64,000 nt of DNA, from assembly GCA_024803745.1 (NCBI GenBank), contig JANJXV010000049.1, forward strand, positions 3,758,501 to 3,822,500, in the 5' to 3' direction. This document shows, piece by piece, positions 37,071 through 47,325 of this stretch. Positions within the stretch are counted from its first letter, which is position 1. Every line of letters starts with the position of its first letter. The notes beneath the pieces were generated by a model. It saw nothing but the letters and a program-made list of their open reading frames with translations, was not told the origin of the DNA and ran no database searches. This DNA is from Megascapheus bottae (Eukaryota > Chordata > Mammalia > Rodentia > Geomyidae). The translations under genes and the position numbers were made by a program.

Positions 37071-38214
37071 GGTGAGGGTTAGGGTTAGAGTTAGGGTAAG
37101 GTTTAGGGTTAGGGTTAAGGTTAGGGTTAGGGTTAGGGTTAGGGTTAGTGTTAGGTTTAGGGTAAGGGTAAGTGTTAGGGTTAGGGTTAGGGTTAGGATA
37201 AGAGTAAGGGTTAGGTTTAGGGTCAGGTTTACGGTTAAGGTTAGGGTTACTGTTAGAGTTAGGGTTAGGTTTAGGGTTAGGGTTAGGGTAAGGGTTAGGG
37301 TTAGGGTTAGTGTAAGGTTAGGGTTAGGGTTAGTGTAAGGGTTAAGGTTAGGGTTAGGGTAAGGGTTAAGGTTAGGGTAAGGGTTAGAGTTAGGTTTAGG
37401 ATTTGGTTAAGGGTAAGGGTTAGGGTTAGGCTTAGGTTTAGGGTTAGGTTAAGTGTTAGGATTAGGGTTAAGGTAAGGGTTAGGGTTAGGCTTAGGGTAA
37501 GGGTTAGGGTTAGGGTTAGGGTAAGGATAAGGGTAAGAGTTAAGGTTACGGTTAGGGTTAGGGTTAGGGTTAGGTTCAAGTTTAGGGGTAGGGTGAGGGC
37601 AAGGTTAAGGGTTAGGGTTAAGTTTAGGGTTAGGTTTAGGGTGACGGTTAGCGTAAGTGTAAGGGTTAGGGTTAAGGTTAGGCTTAGGATTAGGTTTAGG
37701 GTTAGGGTTAGGGTTAGGGTAAAGTTAAGGGTTAGGGTTAGTGTTAGGTTTAGGTTTAGCGTTAGGGTTAGGGTAAGGGTAAGGGTTAGGGTTAGGGTAA
37801 GGGTAAGATTTATGGTTAGGGCTAGGGTTAGGTTTAGGGTAAGGGTTAGGGTTAGGGTTAGGGTAAGGGTAAAGGTATGGGTTAGGTTTACGGTAAGGGT
37901 AAGGTTTATGGTTAGGTAGGGGTTAGGTTTAGGGTAAGGGTAAGGGTTAGGGTTAGGGTTAGTTTTATGCTTAGGGTAACGGTTAGGGTTAGCGTTAGGG
38001 TAAGGGTTAGGGTTAGGGTTAGGGTAGGGGTTAGGGTAAGAGTAAGGGTAAGGGTTAGGGTTAGGGTTAGGGTTAGGGTAAGGCTAAGGGTTAGGGTTAG
38101 GCTTAGGGTAAGGGTTAGGGTTAGGCTAAGGGTAAGGGTTAGGGTTAGGGTTAGGCTTAGGGTAAGGGTTAGGGTTAGGGTAAGGGTAAGGGTTAGGGTT
38201 AGGATTAGGGTTAG
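37071..38214 (+). repeat. Chimeric spacer made of two older blocks
   Basis: 37071-37310 repeats 35860-36110. About 37310-37690 is of the 13200-13910 type, while 37690-38214 is of the 8690-9230 type. The two sources belong to different diverged units on the left, so the stretch looks like a recombinant of them. Copy 2 has the later part, from about 37255, at 57665-58636. Confidence 0.75.
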
Positions 38215-41200
38215 GTGTTAGGGTAAGGGTTAGGGTTAGGGTTAGGTATACGGTTAAGTTTAGGGTAAGGGTTAGGTTTAGGGTTACGGTTTGGGTTAAG
38301 GTTAGGGTTAGGGTAAGGGTTAGGGTTAGGGTTATTGTTACGGTTAGGATTTGGGTTAAGGTTAGGGTTAGGGTTAGGGTTAGTGTTAGGTTTAGGGTAA
38401 GGGTAAGGGTTAGAGTTAGGGTTAGGTTTAGGGTTAGGGAAAGGGTAAGGGTTAGGGTTAGAGTTAGGGTAAGGGTTAGGATTAGGATTAGGGTTAGGTG
38501 TTAGGGTAATTGGTAGGGTTATGGTTAGGTATACGGTTAAGTTTAGGGTAAGGGTTAGGTTTAGGGTTAGGGTTAGGTTTAGGGTTAGGGTTATGGTAAG
38601 GGTTAGGGTTAGGGTTATTGTTACGGTTAGGGTTTGGGTTAAGGTTAGGGTTAGGGTTAGGGTTAGGGTTATTGTTAGGTTTAGGGTTAGGGAAAAGGTA
38701 AGGGTTAGGGTTAGGGTTAGGGTTGGGGTAAGGAATAGGGTTAGGGTTAGGGCTAAGGTAAGTGGTAGGGTTACGGTTAGGGTTACCATTAAGGTTAGGG
38801 TTAGGGTAGGGTTAAGGTTTAGAGTTAGGGTTAGGGTTACGTTTAGGGTTAGGGGTTAGGGTTAGCGTTAGGTTTAGGGTTAGGTTTAGGGTAAGGATAA
38901 GAGTTAGGGTTACGGATAAGGTTAGGGTTAGGGTTAGGGTTAGGTTTAGAGTTAGGGTTAGGGTAAGGTAAGGGTTAGGGTTAGGGTTAGGGTTAGGGTT
39001 AAGGTTAGGGTTAGGGTTATGGTTAGGGATAGGGGTTAGGGTTATTGTTAGATTTAGGCTTAGGGTTAGGGTAAGGATAAGAGTTAGGGTTAGGGATAGG
39101 TTTAGGATTAGGGTTAGGATAAGTGTTAGGGGTAGGTTTGGGCTTATGGTTAAGGTTAGGGTTAGGGTTAGGGTAAGCTTAAGTTTAGGTTTAGGGTTAT
39201 GGTAAGGGTAAGGATTAGGTTTAGGTTTAGGGTTAGGTTTATGGTTAGGGATACGGTAAGGATAAGGGTAGGGTTAAGGTTAGGATTAGGGTAAGGGTTA
39301 GGGTTATGGTTAGGGTTAGGGTAAGGGTAAGTGTTAGGGTTATGGTTAGGGTGAGGTTTAGGTTTTGGATTTGCGTTACGTGTTAGGGCTAGGATTAGGC
39401 TTAGGGTTAGGTTTAGGGTTAGGGTAAAGATAATGGTTAGGGTTAGGGTTAGGGTTAGTGTTAGGTTTAGGCTTAGGGTTAGAGTAAAAGTAAGGGTTAG
39501 GGAGAAGGTTTTGGTTAGGGTTAAGGTTAAGGTTTGGGTTAGGGTTAGGGTTAGTTTACGGTTATGGTTAGGGTAAGGGTAAGGTTTAGGATTAGGGTTA
39601 GGGTTAGGGTTAGGGTTAGGGTTAGGATAAGAGTTAGGTTCTGGTTAGGGGAAGGGTTAGGGGTAGCGTTCGGGTTAGATTTAGAGTTAGGTTTTGGTAA
39701 GGGTAAGGGTTAGGGTTAGGGTTAGGGTTAGGGTTAGGTTAAGGATTACGGTTAGGGATTACGGTTAGGGTTAGGGTTAGGGTAATGGTTAGGGTTAGGC
39801 TAAGGGTAAAGTATAGTGGTAGGGTTAGGGTTAGGTTTAGGTTTCAGATTAAGGTTAGGGTTACGGTTAGGGTAAGGATAAGGGTTAGGGTTAGAGTTAA
39901 GGTTAGGGTTAGCGTTAGGCTAAGGGTAAAGGTTAGGGGTAGAGTTAGGGTTAAGGTAAGAGTAAGCGTTAGGGTTAGGGTTAAGGTTAGGTTTAGGGTA
40001 AGAGTTAGGGTTAGGTTAAGGGTAGGGTTAAGGGTTAGGGTTAGGGTTAGGGTTAGGGTAAGGGTAAGGGTTAGGGTTAGGGTTAGGGTTAGGATTAGGG
40101 TTAGGTTTAGGGTTAGGGTAAGGGTAAGGGTTAAGGTTAGGGTTTGGTTTAGGGTAAGGGTTAGTGTTCGGGTTAGGATTAGGTTTAGGTTTACGGTTAG
40201 GGTAAGGGTAAGGGTTAGGGAAGGGTAAGGGTTAGGGTTAGGTTTAGGGTTAGGGTTAGGGTTAGGGTTAGGTTTAGGGTAAGGGTTAGGGTTAGGATTA
40301 GGGTAAGGGTAAGGTTTAGGGTTAGGGTTAGGTTTGGGGTAGGGTAAGGGTAAGGGTTAGGGTTGGGGTTAGGTTTAGGGTAAGTGTAAGGGTTAGGGTT
40401 AGGGTTAGAGTTACGGTAAGGGTCAGGGTTAGGGTTAAGGTTAGGGTTAGCGTTAGGGTTAGGGTTAGGGTTAGGTTTAGGGTAGGGGTTAGGGTAAGAG
40501 TAAGTGTTAGTGTTAGGGTTAGGTTAGGATAAGAGTAAGGTTTAAGTTTAGGGTTAGGTTTAGGGTTAAGGTTAGGGTTTGGGTTAGGGTTAGGGTTAGT
40601 GTTAGGTTTGGGCTCAGGGTTAGAGTAAAAGTAAGGGTTAGGGAGAGGGTTAGGGTTAGGGTTAAGGTTAAGGTTAGGGTTAGGGTTAGGGTTAGTTTAG
40701 GGTTATAGTTAGGATAAGGGTAAGGGTTAGGATTAGGGTTAGGGTTAGAGTTAGGGTTAGGGTTAGGATAAGGGTTAGGTTCTGGTTAGGGGAAGGGTTA
40801 GGGGTAGGGTTCGGGTTAGATTTAGAGTTAGGTTTTGGTAAAGGTAAGGGTTAGGGTTAGGGTTAGGGTTAGGGTTAGGTTAAGGATTAGGGTTAGGGAT
40901 TAGGGTTAGGGTTAGGCTTAGGGTAATGGTTAGGGTTAGGCTAAGGGTAAAGTATAGTGGTAGGGTTAGGGTTATGTTTAGGTTTCGGATTAAGGTTAGG
41001 GTTACTGTTAGGGTAAGTGTAAGGATTAGGGTTAGGGTTAAGTTTAGGTTTAGCGTTAGGCTAAGGGTAAATGTTAGGGTTAGAGATAGGGTTAAGGTAA
41101 GAGTAAGGGTTAGGGTTAGGGTTAAGGTTAGGTTTAGAGTAAGGGTTAGGGTTAGGGTTAGGTTAAGGGTAAGGTTAAGGGTTAGGGTTAGGGTTAGGGT

Positions 41201-41215
41201 AAGGGTAAGGGTTAG
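38215..41215 (+). repeat. Unit tail in copy 1, truncated
   Basis: It follows 1-3007 with an offset of 38214 and then 38208, including the 283-bp pair (TATACGG 38247 and 38530) and the 1141-bp pair (39785 and 40926). It stops inside the second member of the 1141-bp pair, where the junction mosaic begins. Confidence 0.87.
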
Positions 41216-41690
41216 GGTTAGGCTTAGTGTTAGGTTTAGGGTTAGGTTTAGGGTAAGGGTAAGGTTCAGGGATAGGGTTAGGGTTAGGGTTAAAGTTAGG
41301 CGTAGGGTTATGGTTAGGGTTAGGTTTACGGTTAGGGTTAGCGTAAGGGTAAGGTTAAGGGTAAGGGTTAGGGTTAGGGTTAGGGTTAGGTTTAGGGTTA
41401 CGGTTAGGGTAAGGGTTAAGTTAGGGTTAGGGTTAGGGTTAGGGTAAGGTTAAGGGTTAGGGTTAAGGTAGGGTTAGGGTTAGCGTTAGGGTTAAGGTTA
41501 GAGTTAGGGGTAGGTTTAGGGTAAGGGTAAGCTTTAGGGTTAGTGCTATTGTTAAGGTTAGGTTTAGGGTTAGCCTTAGGGTAAGGGTAAGTTTAGGGTT
41601 AGGGTTAAGGTAAGGGTAAGGGTTAGGGTTAGTGTTAGGGTTATGGTTAGGGTTAGGGTGAGGCTAAGGGTGAGGGTTAGGGTTAGGTTT
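41216..41690 (+). repeat. Scrambled junction between the two large copies
   Basis: Four short pieces match the 23.9-24.7 kb region in changed order: 41222-41440 matches 24500-24720; 41441-41486 matches about 24170-24219; 41491-41652 matches about 23879-24040; 41653-41690 matches about 24237-24283. Then 41691 continues as 20836. The last switch shares the short word TTAGTG between both parents. Because the array is repetitive, each breakpoint is uncertain by several hexamers, but the order of pieces is clear. Confidence 0.75.
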
Positions 41691-43636
41691 AGTGTTATGG
41701 TTAGGGTTAGGTTTAGGGTTAGGGTTAGGGTAATGGTAAGGGTTAGGGTTAGATTAAGGTTTAGGTTAGGGTTAGAGTAACGGTTAGGGTTAGGGTTAGG
41801 TTAGGGTAAGGGTAAGGGTTAGGTTTAGTGTTAGGGTTATGGTTGGGTTAAGGGTTAGAATTAGGGGTTAGGGTTAGGATAAGGGTTAGGTTTAGGGGTT
41901 AGGGGTTAGGGTTAGGGTTATGGTTATGGTTAGGTAATGGTTAGGGTTAAGCTAAGGGTAAGTGTTAGGGTTAGGGTTAGCGTTAGTGTTAGGGTTAGGG
42001 TTAGGTTTAGGGTTAGGGTTAGGGTTAGGATCAGCGTTAGGGTAAGGGTAAGGGTAAGTGTTAGGGTTAGGGTTAGGGTTAAGGTAAGGGTTAGGGTTAG
42101 GGTTAAGTTTAGGTTTAGGGTAAGGGTTAGGGTTAGGGTAAGGGTAAGGTTTAGGGTTAGGGTTAGGATTAGGGTTAGGTTTAGGTTTAGAGTAAGGGTA
42201 AGGGTTAGGTTTAGGGTTAGGATTAGGGTTAGGTTTAGGGTTAGGGTAAGGGTAAGGGTTAGGGTAGGGTTAGGGTTAGGGTTAGTGTAAGAGTTAGGGT
42301 TAGGGTTAGGGTTAGGGTAGGGATTAGGGTAAGTGTTAGGGTTAGGGTTAGGGTTAGGATAAGGGTAAGGGTTAGGGTTACGTTTAGGGTTAGGTGTTAA
42401 GGTTACGGTTAGGGTTTGGGTTATAGTTAGGGCTAGGGTAAGGGTTAGGGATATGGTTAGGAGTATGGTTAGGGTAAGGATAAGTGTTAGGGTTAGGGTT
42501 ATGGTTAGGGTTAGGATAAGGTAAGGTTTAGGGTTAGGGTTAGTTTTAGGCCTACGGGTTAGGGTTAGGGTTAGGGTTAGTTTAAGGGTTAGGGTAAAGG
42601 TAATGTTTAGGGTTAGGGTTAGGGTTAGTGTTAGGTTTAGGGTTAAAGCGAGGGTAAGTGTAAAGGTTAGTTATGCGGTTAGGGTTAGGGTTAAGGTTAG
42701 GGTTAGTGTTATGGTTAGGGTTAGGTTTAGGGTTAGGGTTAGGGTAATGGTAAGGGTTAGGGTTAGGGTTAGGGTAATGGTAAGGGTTAGGGTTACAGTA
42801 ACGGTTAGGGTTAGAGTTCGGGTTAGATTTAGGGTTAGGTTAGGGTAAAGGTAAGGTTTAGGTTTAGTGTTAGGGTTATGGTTGGGTTAAGGGTTAGAAT
42901 TAGGGGTTAGGGTTAGGTTAAGGGCTAGGTTTAGGGGTTAGGGGTTAGGGTTAGGGTTAGGTAATGGTTAGGATTAAGCTAAGGGTAAGTGTTAGGGTTA
43001 GGGTTAGCGTTAGGTTTAGGGTTAGGGTTAGGTTTAGGGTTAGGGTTAGGGTTAGGATCAGCGTTAGGGTAAGGGTAAGGGTAAGTGTTAGGGTTAGGGT
43101 TAGGGTTAAGGTAAGGGTTAGGGTTAGGGTTAAGATTAGGTTTAGGGTAAGGGTTAGGGTTAGGGTTAGGGTAAGGGTAAGGTTTAGGGTTAGGGTTAGG
43201 ATTAGGGTTAGGTTTAGGTTTAGAGTAAGGGTAAGGGTTAGGTTTAGGGTTAGGATTAGGGTTAGGTTTAGGGTTAGGGTAAGGGTAAGGGTTAGGTAGG
43301 GTTAGGGTTAGGGTTAGGGTAAGAGTTAGGGTTAGGGTTAGGGTTAGGGTAGGGATTAGGGTAAGTGTTAGGGTTAGGCTTAGGTTTAGGGTTAGTTTTA
43401 GGGTAAGGGTAAGGTTTAGGGTTTGGATTAGGGTTTGGGTTACAGTAAGGGTTAGGGTTAGGGTTAGGGTTAGTATAGGGTTAGGGTTAGGGTAAGGGTA
43501 AGGGTTAGGGTTAGGGTTAGGTTTAGGGTTGTGGTTAAGGTTAGGGTTAGGGTTAGGGTGAGGGTAAGGGTAAGGGTTAGGGTTATGGTTAGGGTTAGGG
43601 TATGGGTTAGGGTTAGGGATAGGTTTAGGGTTACGG

Positions 43637-43654
43637 TTAGGTTTAGGCTTACGG
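43637..43654 (+). repeat. 18-base segment absent from copy 1
   Basis: After TTACGG (43631-43636) copy 2 has 18 more bases ending again in TTACGG. Copy 1 has one TTACGG here (22776-22781). The diverged relative near 19142-19168 has the longer form, so copy 1 has most likely lost the 18 bases between two TTACGG words. Confidence 0.8.
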
Positions 43655-45693
43655 TAGGGTTAGGGTTAGGGTTAGGGTAAGGGTATGTGTTAGGTTTAGT
43701 GTTACGGTTAGGCTTAGGTTTAGGGTTAACGTTAGGGTAAGGGTAAGGTTTAGAGGTAGGGTTAGGGTTAAGGTAAGGGTGAGGGTTAGGGTTAGGGTAA
43801 GGATTATGGTTAGGGTTAGGGTTAGGGTAGTGGATAGGGTAAGGGTAAGTGTTAGGGTTAGGGTAAGAATAATGGTAAGGGTTAGGGTTAGGGTTAGGGT
43901 TAGGGTAAGGGTTAGGGTTAGCGTTAGGGTTAGGTTTAGGGTTAGGATTAGGGTAAGGTTATGGGTAAGCGTTAGGGTTAGGGTTAGGGTTAGTGTTAGG
44001 TTTAGGGTTAGGGTTAGGGTAAGGGCAATTGTTAGGGTTAGGGTTAGGGTTAAGTTTAGGGTTAGGGTTAGAGTTTGGGTTAGGTTTAGGGTTAGAGTTT
44101 GGATAAGGGTAAGGGTTAGGGTTAGGGTTAGGGTTAAGGTTTGGGTTAGGGTTAGGGATAGGGTTAGGGTAAGGTTTAGAGTTAGGCTTAGGGTTAGGTT
44201 AAGGGTATGGGTTAGGGTTAGGGTTAGGGTTAGGGTTAAGGTTAGGGTAAGGGTTAGGTTTAGGGTTAGGGTTAGGGTTAGGGTAAGTGTTAGTGTTAGG
44301 GTTAGGGTAAGGGTAAGGGTTAGGGTTCGGCTTAGGTTTAGGGTTAGGGTTACGGTTAGGGTAAGGGTAAGGTTTAGGGTTAGGGTTAGGGTTAGGGTTA
44401 GGGTTAGGGTTAGGGTTAGGGTAAGGGTTAGGATTATGGTTAGGTTTATGGTTAGGATTAGAGTTAGGGGTAGGTTTAGGGTTAGGGTTAGGGTTAGGAT
44501 AAGGTTTAGGATTTGGGTTCGGGGTTAAGGTTAGGGTTAGGGTTAGAATTAAGTTTAGGGTTAGGGTTAGGTTAAGGGTAAGGGTTAGGGTTAGGGTTAG
44601 GCTTAAGGTTAGGGTTAGGGTTAGGGTTAGGGTAAGGGTTATGGTTAGGGTTAGGGTAAGGGTTAAGTTTAGGGTTAGGGTTAGGGTTAGAGTTAGGGTT
44701 AGGGTTAGGGTAAGGGTTAGGGGTAGGGTTAGGCTAAGGGTTAAGGTTAGGGTTAGGGTTAAGGTTAGAGTTAGGGGTAGGTTTAGGGTAAGGGTAAGCT
44801 TTAGGGTTAGTGCTATTGTTAAGGTTAGGTTTAGGGTTAGCCTTAGGGTAAGGGTAAGTTTAGGGTTAGGGTTAAGGTAAGGGTAAGGGTTAGGGTTAGT
44901 GTTAGGGTTATGGTTAGGGTAAGGGTTAGGGATAGGTTTAGTGTAAGGGTAAGGTTTCGGGTTAGGGTTGGGGTTAGGGTCAGGGTTAGGATTTGGTTAA
45001 GGGTAAGGGTTTGGGTTAGGGTGAGGGTTAGGGTTAGGGTTAGGGTTAGGGTAAGGTTAAGGGTTAGGGTTAAGGTAGGGTTAGGGTTAGCGTTAGGGTT
45101 AGGGTTAAGGTTAGGGTTAGGGTGAGGCTAAGGGTGAGGGTTAGGGTTAGGTTTAGTGGAAGGGTAAGGTTTCAGGTTAGGGTTGGATTTAGGGTTAGGG
45201 TTAGGGTTAGGGTAAGGGTAAGGGTTAGGGTTAGGGTTAGGATTAGGGTTAGGGTAAGGGTTAGGGTTAGGGTTAGGGTTAGGTTTAGTGTTAGGGTTAG
45301 GGTTAGGGTTAGGTTTAGGGTTAGGGTTAGGGTTAGGGTTAGGTTTAGGGTAAAGATAAGGGATAGGGTTAGGGTTAGGCTTAGTGTTAGGTTTAGGGTT
45401 AGGTTTAGGGTAAGGGTAAGGTTCAGGGATAGGGTTAGGGTTAGGGTTAAAGTTAGGCGTAGGGTTATGGTTAGGGTTAGGTTTACGGTTAGGGTTAGCG
45501 TAAGGGTAAGGTTAAGGGTAAGGGTTAGGGTTAGGGTTAGGGTTAGGTTTAGGGTTACGGTTAGGGTAAGGGTTAAGTTAGGGTTAGGGTTAGGGTTAGG
45601 TTTAGGGGTTAGGGTTAGTGTTAGGGTTAGAGTAAGTGTTAGGGTTAGGGGTTAGGGTTAGTGTTAGGGTTAGGGTAAGGGTTAGGGTTAGTG

Positions 45694-47325
45694 TTAGGAT
45701 AAGGTTTAGGGTTAGGGTTAGGGTTAGGGTTAGTGTTAGGGTTAGGGTTAGCGTTGGGGTTAAGGTTAGGGTTAGGGTTAGGGTAAGGGTAAGGATTAGG
45801 GTTAGGCTTAGAGTTAGGATTAGGGTTAGGTTTATGGTTAGGGTTATGGTTAGGGTTAGGGTAAGGGTAAGGGTAAGGGTTAGGGTTAGGATTAGGGTTA
45901 GGTGTTAGAGTTAGGGTTAGGGTTAGGTTTAGAGTTAGGGTTCGCGTTAGGTTTAGTGTTTGGGTTAGGGTAACTGTAAAGGTTAGGGTTCGGGTTAGTG
46001 TTAGGTTTACGGTTAGGGTAAGGGTTAGGGTTAGGGTTAGGGAAAGAGCAAGGGTTAGGGTTAGGGAAAGAGCAAGGATAGGGTTAGGGTTAGGGTTAGA
46101 TTAAGGATTAGGGTTAGGGTTAGGGTTAGGGTAAGGGTTAGGGTTAGGTTAAGGTTAAGGGTTAGGATTAGGGTTAGTGGTAGGGTTACGGATTAGGGTT
46201 AGGGTTAGGGTTAGGTTTAGGGTTAGGTTAAAGATAAGGGATAGGGTTAGGGTTAGGGTTACTGTTAGGTTTAGGTTTAGGGTTAGGGATAGAGTTAGGG
46301 TTCGTATTAGGTTTACGATTAGGGTTAGATTAAGAGTTAGTTTTAGGTTTAGGGTTATGGTTAAGGTTACTGTTATTGTTAGGGTAAGGATAAGGGTTAG
46401 GGTTAGGGTGAGGGTTAGGGTTAGGGTAAGTGTTAGGGTTAGGTTTAGGGTTAGGGTTAGTGTTAGGGTAAGGAAAAGGGTTAGGCTTAAGGTAGGGATA
46501 GGGTTAGCGTTAAGGTTAAGGTTATGGTGAGGGTAAGCATAAGGGTTAGGTTTAGGGTTAGGGTTAGGGTTAGGGTAAGGGTAAGGGTTAGGGTTAGGGT
46601 TAGGGTTAGCGTTAGGGTTAGGGTAAGGGTAAGGGTTAGGGTTCAGGTTAGGGTTAGGTTTAGCGTTAGGGTTAGGATTAGGGTAAGGGTAAGATTTAGG
46701 GTTAGGGTTAGGGTTAGGGTTATGGTTACGGTTAGGTTTTGGGTTACGGTAGGGTCAGGGTTAGGGTTAGGGTAAGGGTATGTGTTAGGGTTAGTGTTAG
46801 GGTTAGGCTTAGGGTTAGGGTTAGCGTTAAGGTAAGGGTAAGGGTTATGGTTAGGGTTAGGGTTAGGGTCAGGTTTGGTTTAGGGTTAGGGTTAGGGTAA
46901 GGGTATGGGTTAGGGGTTAGGTTTAGGGTAAGGGTAAGGGTTAGGGTTAGGGTAAGGGTAAGGGTTAGGGTTACGGTTAGTGTTAGGTTTAGGGTTATGG
47001 TAAGGGTAAGGGTTAGGGTTAGGGTTAGGGTAGTGGATAAGATAAGATTAAGTGTTAGGGTTAGGGTTAGAATAAGGGTAAGGTTTACGGTTAGGTTTAG
47101 GGTTAAGGTTAAGTTTGGTTTAGGGTTAGGGTTAGGGTTAGGGTTAGGGTTAGTGTTAGGTTTAGGATTAGGGTTAGGGTAAGGGCAATTGCTAGGGTTA
47201 GGGTTAGGGTTAAGGTTAGGTTAGGGTTAGCGTTTTGGTTAGGGTTAGGGTTAGGTTTTGGATAAGGGTAAGGGTTAGGTTAAGGGTTAGGGTTAAGTTT
47301 AGGGTTAGGGTTAGGGTTAGGGTTA
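45694..47325 (+). repeat. Dispersed duplication, member a, in copy 2
   Basis: Counterpart of 24815-26440 at an offset of 20879 and then 20885. It keeps the GGGAAAGAGCAAGG doublet near 46045. Confidence 0.87.

Larger units (their letters stand above)
20836..41215 (+). repeat. Large tandem unit, copy 1 (about 20.4 kb)
   Basis: This aligns end to end with 41691 to about 61631. The offset is 20855 at the left, then 20873, 20879, 20885 and 20897 through 36 kb. It drops to 20410 after a 487-base difference near 37 kb, then is 20422 and 20416. Long parts are identical as far as I could compare, including the 350-base stretches at 25292 and 46177. The left edge is at the word AGTGTTATGG (20836 and 41691), before which the two copies differ. 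The right edge is where copy 1 leaves the 2718-type sequence for the junction mosaic. Confidence 0.9.
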
